DNA from: Paulinella micropora
Taxonomy: Eukaryota > Cercozoa > Imbricatea > Euglyphida
Length of the DNA stretch: 21,303 bases
Assembly (NCBI GenBank): GCA_009731375.1
Contig: BJOX01000028.1
Span: 1,208,532-1,229,834 of the forward strand
Direction: 5' to 3'
Shown: piece by piece, positions 1 to 9,465 of the stretch
Layout of the letters: each line of letters opens with the position of its first letter
Numbering within the stretch: position 1 is the stretch's first letter
Program-made: the position numbers and the translations under genes
Notes under the pieces: generated by a model
What the model saw: only the letters and a program-made list of their open reading frames with translations
What the model was told of the DNA's origin: nothing
The model's database searches: none

Positions 1-1849
1 TCAAACTCATCGCCACTGTCTCAAAGATTTCAAATCCTATGAGAGTACCAGTGCAGAGATGCTGGTATCCATGAGATTGAAAATATGAAATGAGTGTGGC
101 CACCGCCAGTTCACACTGAGCGTCTAGGCCTGTTGCATTGTTTCTCTTAATCTCCTCCTTCTTGCTCAAAAGCTTGTATTGTGTTAGATCGAATCCCTCC
201 GAGACTAGAGATTGGTCAAAAACAGTAACAAGAGCCTCATATTCCTGAGTTTCATCACAAGGAAAAGCCTTCATGCAGGCATTGATCTCTTTGAGATTGC
301 TCAAAAGCGAAGCATCACATTCTTTGTCTGAGCTCGTCTTGGAATATAGCATAAGACTTGCCACTCCTCCTTTCTTCCCCTTGAAGTCATTTATGATGTT
401 TTGTCTGTCCTTCTTCTCCGTGTTTGTGACCACCACCGTAGTTGAGCCCGGGGGTGTAGGGGCTGGTGGGGCAGGAGCTGGTGGGGGAAGATATGTCGGA
501 GGGTGTGCCCTTGCACCACTCACTTTTGCTTTCATTCTTTCGAGTCTCATCTTCTTCTCGAACTTCTCATTCTCTTTCGCCTTCGTCTTCTCAGATATCA
601 CCAGCTTTTGAGCATGAGTGATAAAGGCCACCAATTCAGAAGCAGACCTGAGAAAATTATATTTCTCCACATATTGGTCAACACCTGCTTTATTGGCGAC
701 CGGTGGTGCGTTAGTTGATTTAAGGACAGAGTGATCCTTGGTAGGAATCCATCTCTTCCACGCCTCCTTGTGCAGTAACGCACCCATCAACAGTCTGATC
801 TTGGTCAGTATTCTGTCAGTCTTCTCTAACTCATCAATCACAGGATGAGTTTCTCCTGCTGCCTTAATGCTTTTTTCCATTTCTGCCTTCCCCTCCTCCA
901 AGGCCTTCATTTCCATCGTAAAAAAATGAAATACGCCATTCGAGTTTTTCGAACCCAGAATGTTCTTCATTTTTGTTATATCGACTGCCTCTTGACCAGT
1001 CGCGAGGAATCTGGCCTTTGCTCTTGGGTTTGTGTACTGGAGGTAACCCTCACACCGTGGGCCGTGTGAACGTTCCCAAATCAGGGTTTGAGTATGTACC
1101 CCAAAGATAGCATCCAGTAGTTCAAGGTGGGTATGTGAGTCCCCAAACTTGATATGCTGTATCTTCTTTCTCTCTTCTTGATCAGAGACCAGTTTGCCGA
1201 GGAGCTGTGCTGTGTTTGATAATGGGATATAGACATCCCTTTTAGCATGACTTCTCTCTCTTCTTTGAGGGATCCACACATAAGAGTCCTTCCCTACCCC
1301 TATCTTGTTATCAAACTCTTCTTTAGAGAGGTCATAGTGGGCTTGCACCCACTGTCGTTCCTCCACTGTGATTTCCTCCCTCTCAATATGAATCAAGTCG
1401 ATCATTTTTCGTCCTCCTCCTCCCGTGTAGGCAGGTGGCATGGGATTACCATATGCTCCTCCTCCTCCTGTCTCTTCTTGTTCAAATCCTCCTCCATCTT
1501 CGTCTCCTCCATATCCTCCTATGTCGTCCCAGCTCTCGTCTGCTCCTCCTCCCACTCCTTCATCTCCTCCTACTCCTCCTACTCCTCCTACTCCTCCTAC
1601 TCTTCCTACTCTTACTACTCTTCGTCTATTTATCTCTGTTTTTCCACCTCCTCCTCCTCCTCCTCCTCCTCCTTCTTCTTCTTCTTCTTCTTCTTCTTCT
1701 TCTTCTTCTTCGTCTTGTCCTCCTCCTCCTCCTCCTTCTTCATTCAATCCTCCTCCTCCTCCTTCATTCAATCCTCCTCCTCCTCCTTCTTCTTCTTCTC
1801 TTTGTTCTGCTTCCAAGGGGTCACTCACCTCGGCGGTCTCTGTCGACAT
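1..1849 (-). CDS. Unrecognised Gly/Glu-rich, coiled-coil protein, copy A (runs off the left edge)
   Basis: One open frame of 616 codons runs from an ATG at 1849-1847 to the window edge. An in-frame TGA lies just upstream of the ATG, which supports this start. The N-terminus (MSTETAEVSDPLEAEQ) is followed by about 100 residues of poly-Glu, poly-Gly and GLNE repeats encoded by GAA/GGA microsatellites. After this comes ordinary sequence (HIEREEITVEERQWVQAHYD), then a charged, helix-prone, coiled-coil-like stretch and a Pro-rich linker (PPTYLPPPAPAPPAP). I recognise no domain, and no membrane segment is evident. Codon 45 is CAA here but TAA in copy B. The rest of the protein can be inferred from 3970-4385. 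It is either a real gene or a recent copy of one; the function is unknown. Confidence 0.7.
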   Translation of the reverse strand, partial: MSTETAEVSDPLEAEQREEEEGGGGGLNEGGGGGLNEEGGGGGGQDEEEEEEEEEEEEEGGGGGGGGGGKTEINRRRVVRVGRVGGVGGVGGVGGDEGVGGGADESWDDIGGYGGDEDGGGFEQEETGGGGAYGNPMPPAYTGGGGRKMIDLIHIEREEITVEERQWVQAHYDLSKEEFDNKIGVGKDSYVWIPQRRERSHAKRDVYIPLSNTAQLLGKLVSDQEERKKIQHIKFGDSHTHLELLDAIFGVHTQTLIWERSHGPRCEGYLQYTNPRAKARFLATGQEAVDITKMKNILGSKNSNGVFHFFTMEMKALEEGKAEMEKSIKAAGETHPVIDELEKTDRILTKIRLLMGALLHKEAWKRWIPTKDHSVLKSTNAPPVANKAGVDQYVEKYNFLRSASELVAFITHAQKLVISEKTKAKENEKFEKKMRLERMKAKVSGARAHPPTYLPPPAPAPPAPTPPGSTTVVVTNTEKKDRQNIINDFKGKKGGVASLMLYSKTSSDKECDASLLSNLKEINACMKAFPCDETQEYEALVTVFDQSLVSEGFDLTQYKLLSKKEEIKRNNATGLDAQCELAVATLISYFQSHGYQHLCTGTLIGFEIFETVAMSL

Positions 1850-2747
1850 GATGTCGTAGTAGTAATTAACAGGAGGACAGTGTCAGCTCCTATGTTTGGT
1901 TTTTTTTTTTTTCGTTCGTTTGTGTTCTGTTCCTCCTTCAGTCGATTGACTAGTGAAGAGAGAAACTAATAGAGAGGGTAGGATAAGATTCCCTGTCCTC
2001 TATGAAACACTGTTTGTATGTTTGTTTTTGTTTGAGAAAAATAGTCTTTGAGACTTTCTCCGATTTCTTGTTCTCCTTACTCAGATTACTTTCTCCTCCT
2101 TCTTTTCTATATTGTATCTAGTATGAGGCACTTGGACCTACACACAGATAGTAATAGAGAAGCTAGAAAAGCTCTCCTTGAGAAGTCGACAGTCGGTCGG
2201 ATAGGTTCTCAGACCTACCTTTAGAAAACGATCAGAGAGTTGCAAAAAATCTCTGACGTATGTGTGAGATAATGCAGATAAATGCATAAATAGAAGGGTA
2301 GAGTGTTGTGCTCCTGTCCCTATGCTTGTTTGTGTTTTGTGTGTGTTCCTTCACTCTTCTGTCCACCTCCTTCTTCTTGGTCTCTGTGTGAGAACAGCAA
2401 GAACGACAGAGAGTTTGTATCTGATGTCTCCTTGTGAGCACACAGATACTGATTGGGCTAGAGGGTACGAGACACCTGCTTGAGACCAATCAAATTATTT
2501 GTTTTGTGAAAGNNNNNNNNNNGAGAAAGAGAGTTATGAGGGAGCTGTGTTGGAGTATTTGTTTTCGTCTGACGTCCCCGTGTGAGGCAGGTCAGTTAAA
2601 ATTCACTCTGTTGCCTGTGTGGCAAAGCAGAAAGAAATCACCCTAGTGATGTGGACTCCAAATGTAATGCCCCCAATGATAGCTCAAGAAAAAGTCGGTA
2701 ATACAACCAAACACAGTCCTCAAGAATAAAAATGATGTCTCGTTGTA
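1850..2747. other. Intergenic stretch, copy A
   Basis: Between the start of the copy A gene and the end of the next upstream module I see no convincing coding frame. The sequence is T- and CT-rich, with a T run near 1900, and is the likely minus-strand 5' flank of the 1849 gene. It contains the 10-N gap at 2513-2522. The copy B equivalent (6240-7034) is continuous at that point, which suggests that little or nothing is missing. Confidence 0.5.
2513..2522. other. Scaffold gap (10 N)
   Basis: Ten N bases. The left flank ends in gaaag and the right flank starts gagaaag, while copy B has a single uninterrupted gagaaagagag. The two contigs therefore probably overlap rather than being separated by missing DNA. 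Confidence 0.95.
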
Positions 2748-3296
2748 TTAGCTCAGTGAAGCCGAAAAAGGAAAACGGCAACAGACCAGGAATAAAATGG
2801 CATCCGATCCAATCCGGACAAATAATACTGAAAAACAGGCTGGTGCACCTGTCACCAGGAAAATGTACTTTTTACCAGCTATCCGGGTAGTGATGCCTAC
2901 AGCATCCCGCTCCCTCATAGTGCCTTCCCAAGTACTATACTTTTCTGCAATAGCCTTTTCCGCTGCTATCCTTGCTTCTTCGATCTCCTTCGGAGAGGCT
3001 TTGCGTGGCCAGTGACAGCTGTGCCACATCTTCCATCGGGATGGGCCGCTCATCCTCACGTACCATTGTCCCATGGTACCGTGTCTCCTCCTTACTCTTC
3101 CACTTAGCAAGCTGTGCCAAATGATCATCCTATGATGATCGCATATTGCATCGCATGTGTGCGATGATATACTGCCACGGATCCCCGTGATCCAAGAAAA
3201 TGCTTGCGTACTGACTTCCGCCATTTCCCGCTGAGCCAGCTTAGCTCCGTAAGCTAACGCCTTCTCTTTTGTTCCCAACCGCAAAGCCAAAATCAC
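2748..3296 (-). pseudogene. 3' module, C-terminal segment with possible membrane anchor, copy A
   Basis: Different parts look protein-like in different frames. In this frame the start (LRLGTKEKALAYGAKLAQRE) and the end are convincing. The end has a charged helix (PKEIEEARIAAEKAIAEKY), then RIAGKK and about 25 hydrophobic residues (YIFLVTGAPACFSVLFVRIG), the pattern of a C-terminal membrane anchor. In the middle, another frame reads better (HLAQLAKWKSKEETRYHG, then VREDERPIPMEDVAQL) but carries TAG at 3132-3130. The frame stops at a TAA where copy B has TAC. I treat it as a frame-broken or unresolved multi-exon gene end. Confidence 0.42.
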
Positions 3297-3577
3297 TTAT
3301 GGCCTCTATGCGGTATTGGAACCGGATCATCAATGAGGTGATCTTCAATATCCTGCCACCACAATTTTCCGTCCGTCAACCGGGCCTTCAAGACCTCCTT
3401 AATGACCTTGACTCCCTTAGGAAAAAATAGTTTATCATCCCAGTGACTCTTCAGGAAAGCCTCCACAATAGGCTTACGCTGCTTGACCGGCACCTTATGT
3501 TGGGTTGTTAACATTCCATACCACATATGACATTGTGGTAGAATGCACGTCGATATAGACGTGTTGATCACCAGCAT
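3293..3577 (-). CDS. 3' module, second segment, copy A
   Basis: The protein-like part is about 70 residues, from KQRKPIVEAFLKSHWDD to DPVPIPHRGHK, ending in TGA. It is basic and amphipathic, with Trp-rich DGKLWWQDIEDHLIDD. The same segment with few changes is in copy B, including the frame change on either side, so the frame structure predates the duplication. No family recognised. It could be an exon or a piece of a decayed gene. Confidence 0.45.
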   Translation of the reverse strand: MLVINTSISTCILPQCHMWYGMLTTQHKVPVKQRKPIVEAFLKSHWDDKLFFPKGVKVIKEVLKARLTDGKLWWQDIEDHLIDDPVPIPHRGHK

Positions 3578-3992
3578 CCTCCATGCCCGCGATCTTACCC
3601 TGCATCAATTCCTCTCTTGCCGCATAGAGGTGTTCCAACCTCTCTTCTATCGCGGTCAACATCGCCTCATCCTCTGCGGAATCCATACACATCACATTCG
3701 CGATCTTCCAATCGCGTGGGTTTGTATAGGCTCAGCCAGATGTTGTGGCAATGACAATGTCATATTCAGTCTCCCGACTCGTGTCGTCAGAACTGTCACC
3801 GACCACACTCACATCCTCAGAGTCCCCCGACTCTACTGTGCATACATGGAAGAACGAGGCTGTGACAGGCTCCTGAATGTGGGGAGTGACCGCAGGCTCC
3901 TCGCCCTCCACGGACACCGCCCTAGTTCTCTCCCAGTCGGCGCGCACGACTGACGCGACACACTCACATTCACAATGTGTGCTCCAGCACAC
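3495..3992 (-). pseudogene. 3' module, first segment, copy A (acidic; TGA-interrupted)
   Basis: This frame overlaps the end of the upstream frame (stop at 3970) and has no ATG at its left boundary, so it is probably a continuation reached by a small intron or a frameshift. The protein is acidic (VESGDSEDVSVVGDSSDD) and later helix-rich (SAEDEAMLTAIEERLEHLYA). In copy A the frame is cut by TGA at 3734-3732, where copy B reads TGG. It ends at NVNNPT followed by TAA. Coding continues in another frame at 3577-3293. No family recognised. Confidence 0.5.
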
Positions 3993-6239
3993 CGGCTACC
4001 TCGCCGTAAAGGTTCATACGGTACCAACTCGTACCGGGGAGCCACCTCGAATCCAGTGTCCGTACTGCACCGTATGTGCTCACGCCTGCCTGTGTCGTAT
4101 GTGCCTCCGTGAGCGAGTCCATGTTTGAGCATGCACTCATCACTTCTTGAAACAGTGCTGACGGAGCAACGCTTTGAACCGTATTTTCGAACACGTGTGT
4201 CTCGAGGAAGTTCTTGGACTTCACTGAGCTAAACGTCGAGCATTGTTGTATGAGCTGAGTAAGCTTACTCGGGTTAACTGTGTGTAACGCCGAAAAGAAA
4301 TAGAGGATGATCGACTTGCTGCCATAGAATAGCCCATAGGAGGAAACTACCTCCGTAAGGGTCGCCGCCAAGCCAACAGCACTCTTCAAACTCATCGCCA
4401 CTGTCTCAAAGATTTCAAATCCTATGAGAGTACCAGTGCAGAGATGCTGGTATCCATGAGATTGAAAATATGAAATGAGTGTGGCCACCGCCAGTTCACA
4501 CTGAGCGTCTAGGCCTGTTGCATTGTTTCTCTTAATCTCCTCCTTCTTTCTCAAGAGCTTGTATTGTGTTAGATCGAATCCATCCGAGACTAGAGATTGG
4601 TCAAAAACAGTAACAAGAGCCTCATATTCCTGAGTTTCATCACAAGGAAAAGCCTTCATGCATGCATTGATCTCTTTGAGATTGCTCAAAAGCGAAGCAT
4701 CACATTCTTTGTCTGAGCTCGTCTTGGAATATAGCATAAGATTTGCCACTCCTCCTTTCTTCCCCTTGAAGTCATTTATGATGTTTTGTCTGTCTTTCTT
4801 CTCCGTGTTTGTGACCACCACCGTAGTTGAGCCCGGGGGTGTAGGGGCTGGTGGGGCAGGAGCTGGTGGGGGAAGATATGTCGGAGGGTGTGCCCTTGCA
4901 CCACTCACTTTTGCTTTCATTCTTTCGAGTCTCATCTTCTTCTCGAACTTCTCATTCTCTTTCGCCTTCGTCTTCTCAGATATCACCAGCTTTTGAGCAT
5001 GAGTGATAAAGGCCACCAATTCAGAAGCAGACCTGAGAAAATTATATTTCTCCACATATTGGTCAACACCTGCTTTATTGGCGACCGGTGGTGCGTTACT
5101 AAGTGATTTAAGGACAGAGTGATCCATGGTAGNNNNNNNNNNGTTGATTTAAGGACAGAGTGATCCTTGGTAGGAATCCATTTCTTCCACGCCTCCTTGT
5201 GCAGTAACGCACCCATCAACAGTCTGATCTTGGTCAGTATTCTGTCAGTCTTCTCTAACTCATCAATCACAGGATGAGTTTCTCCTGCTGTCTTAATGCT
5301 TTTTTCCATTTCTGCCTTCCCCTCCTCCAAGGCCTTCATTTCCATCGTAAAAAAATGAAATACGCCATTCGAGTTTTTCGAACCCAGAATGTTCTTCATT
5401 TTTGTTATATCGACTGCCTCTTGACCAGTCGCGAGGAATCTGGCCTTTGCTCTTGGGTTTGTGTACTGGAGGTAACCCTCACACCGTGGGCCGTGTGAAC
5501 GTTCCCAAATCAGGGTTTGAGTATGTACCCCAAAGATAGCATCCAGTAGTTCAAGGTGGGTATGTGAGTCCCCAAACTTGATATGCTGTATCTTCTTTCT
5601 CTCTTCTTGATCAGAGACCAGTTTGCCGAGGAGCTGTGCTGTGTTTGATAATGGGATATAGACATCCCTTTTAGCATGACTTCTCTCTCTTCTTTGAGGG
5701 ATCCACACATAAGAGTCCTTCCCTACCCCTATCTTGTTATCAAACTCTTCTTTAGAGAGGTCATAGTGGGCTTGCACCCACTGTCGTTCCTCCACTGTGA
5801 TTTCCTCCCTCTCAATATGAATCAAGTCGATCATTTTTCGTCCTCCTCCTCCCGTGTAGGCAGGTGGCATGGGATTACCATATGCTCCTCCTCCTCCTGT
5901 CTCTTCTTGTTCAAATCCTCCTCCATCTTCGTCTCCTCCATATCCTCCTATGTCGTCCCAGCTCTCGTCTGCTCCTCCTCCCACTCCTTCATCTCCTCCT
6001 ACTCTTCCTACTCTTCCTACTCTTCGTCTATTTATCTCTGTTCTTCCACCTCCTCCTCCTCCTCCTCCTCCTTCTTCTTCTTCTTCTTCTTCTTCTTCTT
6101 CGTCTTATCCTCCTCCTCCTCCTCCTTCTTCATTCAATCCTCCTCCTCCTCCTTCATTCAATCCTCCTCCTCCTCCTTCTTCTTCTTCTCTTTGTTCTGC
6201 TTCCAAGGGGTCACTCACCTCGGCTGTCTCTGTCGACAT
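3970..6239 (-). CDS. Unrecognised Gly/Glu-rich, coiled-coil protein, copy B (interrupted)
   Basis: Second copy of the gene at 1-1849, with its 3' end present. The matching ATG is at 6239-6237. The frame meets TAA at 6107-6105 (codon 45; CAA in copy A), then stays open to the N gap at 5133-5142. On the other side of the gap a 385-codon frame continues to a stop at 3970. Bases beside the gap are duplicated, which breaks the frame artificially. The C-terminal part contains a Pro-rich linker, a charged region and a hydrophobic stretch (SKSIILYFFSALHTV), ending YGEVAGVLEHTL. The intact protein would be about 750 residues. The early stop can be a true nonsense mutation, an allele difference or an assembly error. 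No family recognised. Confidence 0.6.
5133..5142. other. Scaffold gap (10 N) inside a coding region
   Basis: Ten N bases. About 30 bases (tgatttaaggacagagtgat and following) occur on both sides of the gap, whereas copy A has them once. The gap most likely joins two overlapping contigs from slightly different copies or alleles. Confidence 0.95.
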
Positions 6240-6287
6240 GATGTCGTAGTAGTAATTAACAGGAGGACAGTGTCAGCTCCTATGTTT

Positions 6288-6321
<34 letters not shown>

Positions 6322-7034
6322 CGTTCGTTTGTGTTCTGTTCCTCCTTCAGTCGATTGACTAGTGAAGAGAGAAACTAATAGAGAGGGTAGAATGAGATTC
6401 CCTGTCCTCTATGAAACACTGTTTGTATGTTTGTTTTGGTTTGAGAAAAATAGTCTTTGAGACTTTCTCCGATTTCTTGTTCTCCTTACTCAAATTGCTT
6501 TCTCCTCCTTCTTTTCTATATTGTATCTAGTATGAGGCATTAGGACCTACAAGCAGATAGTAATAGAGAAGCTAGAAAAGCTCTCCTTGAGAAGTCGACA
6601 GTCGGTCGGATAGGTTCTCAGACCTACCTTTAGAAAACGATCAGAGAGTTGCAAAAAATCTCTGACGTATATGTGAGATAATGTAGATAAATGCATAAAT
6701 AGAAGGGTAGAGTGTTGCGCTCCTGTCCCTATGCTTGTTTGTGTTTTGTGTGTGTTCCTTCACTCTTCTGTCCACCTCCTTCTTCTTGGTCTCTGTGTGA
6801 GAACAGCAAGAACTACAGAGAGTTTGTATCTGATGTCTCCTTGTGAGCACACAGATATGGATTGGGCTAGAGGATACAAAACACCTGCTTGAGACTAATC
6901 AAATTATTTGTTTTGAGAAAGAGAGTTATGAGGAAGCTGTGTTAAAGTATTTGTTTTCGTCTGACGTCCACGTGCGAGGCAGGTCAGTTAAAATTCACTC
7001 TGTTGCCTGTGTGGCAAAGCAGAAAGAAATCACC
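6240..7034. other. Intergenic stretch, copy B
   Basis: Counterpart of 1850-2747 and presumably the 5' flank of the 6239 gene. It contains a T run of about 35 bases at 6287-6321 and CT-rich sequence. I see no convincing gene. Confidence 0.5.
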
Positions 7035-7520
7035 CTAGTGATGTGGACTCCAAATGTAATGCCCCCAATGATAGCTCAAGAAAAAGTCTGTAATACAACC
7101 AAACACACTCCTCAAGAATAAAAATGATGTATCGTTATAGTAGCTCAGTGAAGCCGAAAAAGGAAAACTGCAACAGACTAGGAATAAAATGGCATCCGGT
7201 CCAATCCTGACAAATAATACTGAAAAACAGGCTGGTGCACCTGTCACCAGCAAAATGTACTTTTTACCTGCTATCAGGGTAGTGATGCCTACAGCATCCC
7301 GCTCCCTCATAGTGCCTTCCCAAGTACTATACTTTTCTGCAATAGCCTTTTCCGCTGCTATCCTTGCTTCTTCGATATCCTTCGGAGAGGCTTTGCGTGG
7401 CCAGTGACAGCTGTGCCACATCTTCCATCGGGATGGGCCGCTCATCCTCACGTACCATTCTCCCATGGTACCTTGTCTCCTCCTTACTCTTCCACTTAGC
7501 AAGCTGTGCCAAATGATCAT
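7035..7520 (-). pseudogene. 3' module, C-terminal segment with possible membrane anchor, copy B
   Basis: Counterpart of 2748-3296. It has the charged helix (PKDIEEARIAAEKAIAEKY), then LIAGKKYILLVTGAPACFSV, a likely single membrane span. It reads about 40 codons further than copy A because the copy A stop TAA is TAC here; the extension is hydrophobic and ends WSPHH. The in-frame TAG at 7524-7522 in the alternative middle frame is shared with copy A. Confidence 0.42.
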
Positions 7521-7684
7521 CCTATGATGATCGCATATTGCATCGCATGTGTGCGATGATATACTGCCACTGATCCCCGTGATCTAAGAAAATGCTTGCG
7601 TACGGACTTCCTCCATTTCCCGCTGAGCCAGCTTAGCTCCGTAAGCTAACGCCTTCTCTTTTGTTCCCAACCGCAAAGCCAAAA

Positions 7685-7969
7685 TCACTTATGGCCTCTA
7701 TGCGGTATTGGAACCGGATCATCAATGAGGTGATCTTCAATATCCTGCCACCACAATTTTCCGTCCGTCAACCGTGCCTTCAAGACCTCCTTAATGACCT
7801 TGACTCCCTCAGGAAAAAATATTTTATCATCCCAGTGACTCTTCAGGAAAGCCTCCACAATAGGCTTACGCTGCTTGACCTGCACCTTATGTTGGGTTGT
7901 TAACATTCCATACCACATATGACATTGTGGTAGAATGCACGTCGATATAGACATGTTGATCACCAGCAT
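7685..7969 (-). CDS. 3' module, second segment, copy B
   Basis: Near-identical to 3293-3577. It contains KQRKPIVEAFLKSHWDD, then FPEGVKVIKEVLKARLTDGK and the WWQDIEDHLIDD stretch, ending PIPHRGHK plus TGA. Conservation of the protein-like frame in both copies, alongside frame switches at identical places, fits either tiny introns or decay before the duplication. Confidence 0.45.
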   Translation of the reverse strand: MLVINMSISTCILPQCHMWYGMLTTQHKVQVKQRKPIVEAFLKSHWDDKIFFPEGVKVIKEVLKARLTDGKLWWQDIEDHLIDDPVPIPHRGHK

Positions 7970-8384
7970 CCTCCATGCCAGCGATCTTACCCTGCATCAA
8001 TTCCTCTCTTGCCGCATAGACGTGTTCCAACATCTCTTCTATCGCGGTTAACATCGCCTCATCCTCTGCGGAATCCATACACATCAAATTCGCGATCTTC
8101 CAATCGCGTGGGTTTGTATAGGCCCAGCCAGAGGTTGTGGCAATGACAATGTCATATTCAGTCTCCCGACTCGTGTCGTCAGAACTGTCACCGACCACAC
8201 TCACATCCTCAGAGTCCCCCGACTCTACTGTGCATACATGGAAGAACGAGCCTGTGACAGGCTCCTGAATGTGGGGAGTGACCGCAGGCTCCTCGCCCTC
8301 CACGGACACCGCCCTAGTTCTCTCCCAGTCGGCGCGCACGACTGACGCGACACACTCACATTCACAATGTGTGCTCCAGCACAC
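7887..8384 (-). CDS. 3' module, first segment, copy B (open)
   Basis: Copy B version of 3495-3992, open for 165 codons because it has TGG (GWAYTNPRDWKI) where copy A has TGA. The composition is acidic Ser/Asp, then a helix-rich stretch (EDEAMLTAIEEMLEHVY). The first codon of the frame is GTG, not ATG, and the preceding frame ends in YGEVAGVLEHTL about 20 bases further on. It is therefore best read as an internal segment of a longer gene. Removing 7886-7913 (28 nt, GT...AG) would join it in frame to the next segment. Function unknown. Confidence 0.5.
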   Translation of the reverse strand: MCWSTHCECECVASVVRADWERTRAVSVEGEEPAVTPHIQEPVTGSFFHVCTVESGDSEDVSVVGDSSDDTSRETEYDIVIATTSGWAYTNPRDWKIANLMCMDSAEDEAMLTAIEEMLEHVYAAREELMQGKIAGMEDAGDQHVYIDVHSTTMSYVVWNVNNPT

Positions 8385-8670
8385 CGGCTACCTCGCCGTA
8401 AAGATTCATACGGTACCAACTCGTACCGGGGAGCCACATCGAATCTAGTGTCCGTACTGCACCACGTTCAGATCCGTATAGATCCGAGCGTTCATCCGCT
8501 TCAAGCTCCTTAGCACCATCAGAAGACCACCAGCAAAGGCTGGGACGACCCAAAATCTCTGAGAGAAGGACTGTCTTTCCTTCACAAGGAAGGTAAGCAT
8601 GACTGATCCGGATATCTCTGTCATGCCGCCCACTCCCTTCACTCTTCCTCGACACGGCCCCACAGTTCAA
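8362..8670 (-). CDS. Junction ORF fusing the upstream gene to the shared 3' module
   Basis: A 102-codon frame whose right part is unique (DRDIRISHAYLPCEGK, DGAKELEADERSDLYGSER). Its left part, from GAVRTLDS to YGEVAGVLEHTL, is the same as the end of the 385-codon frame at 3970-4071. The change from unique to shared sequence is at 8463/8464 and keeps the frame. It marks the edge of the duplication. Another frame (8663-8445) also looks partly protein-like, so the coding frame to the right of the junction is not certain. Confidence 0.4.
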   Translation of the reverse strand: MNCGAVSRKSEGSGRHDRDIRISHAYLPCEGKTVLLSEILGRPSLCWWSSDGAKELEADERSDLYGSERGAVRTLDSMWLPGTSWYRMNLYGEVAGVLEHTL

Positions 8671-9223
8671 TAAACTCTTTACCTAGCACATTCAGAGATG
8701 CCATTGTATCATTTCCAACAATGCATTCCTCCTGTACATCTTCAATAAAATTTTTAGGTGAAAAGCAAATGCGATTCAGCTTTCCCCAGGCCACACCCGT
8801 CCGGCGCCGAAAGTGCTTCGTAACCACCAAAATATTTATCCTTCAGCGCGTTTGCCTCGACAACATTATCAAGTTCCGTACCTCTATTTATCACTGGTCG
8901 AACATTGTCCTTGTGACTATCAAGGTCCTAAACCTTTATATCCTGCCTATCCTAGCCCTCCGAGGCCAATCCTAACATCGGTCCCTCAACCCGCTGCGTC
9001 CCTGCGCGAGTCTTATCATCACATGACAAGTCATGAGCAACCTCGTCGCCTCCGTGGCCGACAACTTATCCCCCGTCCTGACTTCCGAGTCAGGCACTAG
9101 TTGCGGCTCCCGCATTAGTTGCTCCCGAGCCCGCAGTTCCTGAGCCTTGTCCTGCACACCCATCAGAGTGTCCATCAGCGTTATCCCAAACGCCGTACCC
9201 TGGACTTGCTGCTGCGACTGCAA
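8639..9223 (-). pseudogene. Upstream gene, C-terminal segments before the shared module
   Basis: Three protein-like pieces lie in different frames. The first runs from SQQQVQGTAFGITLMDTLMG to VRTGDKLSATEATRLLMT. The second contains GDEVAHDLSCDDKTRAG and VRPVINRGTELDNVVEANAL, with two in-frame TAG codons (8954-8952 and 8930-8928). The third reads SPKNFIEDVQEECIVGNDT and SLNVLGKEFIELWGRVEEE, with a stop at 8639. The shifts and stops indicate decay or poor sequence. The next frame (8663-8445) has a hydrophobic, Arg-flanked stretch (RFWVVPAFAGGLLMVLRSLK). Confidence 0.4.
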
Positions 9224-9465
9224 CTACATTCCCGGCGATCTTGGTTCCCCGCCGTTCCCCCCGAAGGTTGAAAAAGTGTGGCGGAACATATTGCGGTGGA
9301 ACATATGAGGCCACCTGCTGCTGTGGTGCATAATACTGTTGCACCGGTTGCCCGTATCCCACCTGCATCTGCTGCACTGCCACCTGATTAGTATAATAAA
9401 TACCGGCGCCTCCCGCCGCCGACTGCAATTGTAATGGGGGAAAGTTTCCCTGACCCCCCCCCCCC
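9214..9465 (-). CDS. Upstream gene, Gln/Pro/Tyr-rich segment
   Basis: With one G fewer in the 12-base run at 9454-9465, the RS segment would continue here: GQGNFPPLQLQSAAGGAGIY, then QQMQVGYGQPVQQYYAPQQQ and YVPPQYVPPHFFNLRGER. This is a low-complexity, prion-like or RNA-binding-protein-like region. The frame then loses character, and the next segment (SQQQVQGTAFGITLMDTLMG) is in another frame. Confidence 0.45.

Larger units (their letters stand above)
1..4071 (-). repeat. Tandem duplication, copy A (partial at left edge)
   Basis: This stretch aligns base for base, with scattered substitutions and small length changes, to 4386-8463. The offset is 4385 at the left end and drifts between 4392 and 4429 because microsatellites and the gap regions differ. 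The match stops at 4071/8463, after which the two copies differ completely. Position 1 already lies inside the match, so the true left edge is outside the window. Microsatellites and a T run differ in length between the copies. Confidence 0.93.
4386..8463 (-). repeat. Tandem duplication, copy B
   Basis: Second copy of the 1-4071 unit in the same orientation, giving a period of about 4.39 kb. The stretch 4072-4385 between the copies is unique in this window and carries the C-terminal coding part of the gene that starts in copy B. Copy B has a T run of roughly 35 bases near 6287-6321, where copy A has about a dozen near 1900. It contains the 10-N gap at 5133-5142. Confidence 0.93.

Noticed and set aside
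1247-1969. Long plus-strand frames rich in Ser, Leu, Pro and Phe here and at 5676-6362
   Set aside because: They are the antisense of GAA/GGA microsatellites encoding poly-Glu and poly-Gly in the minus-strand gene; all three plus frames are open only because of the repeat.
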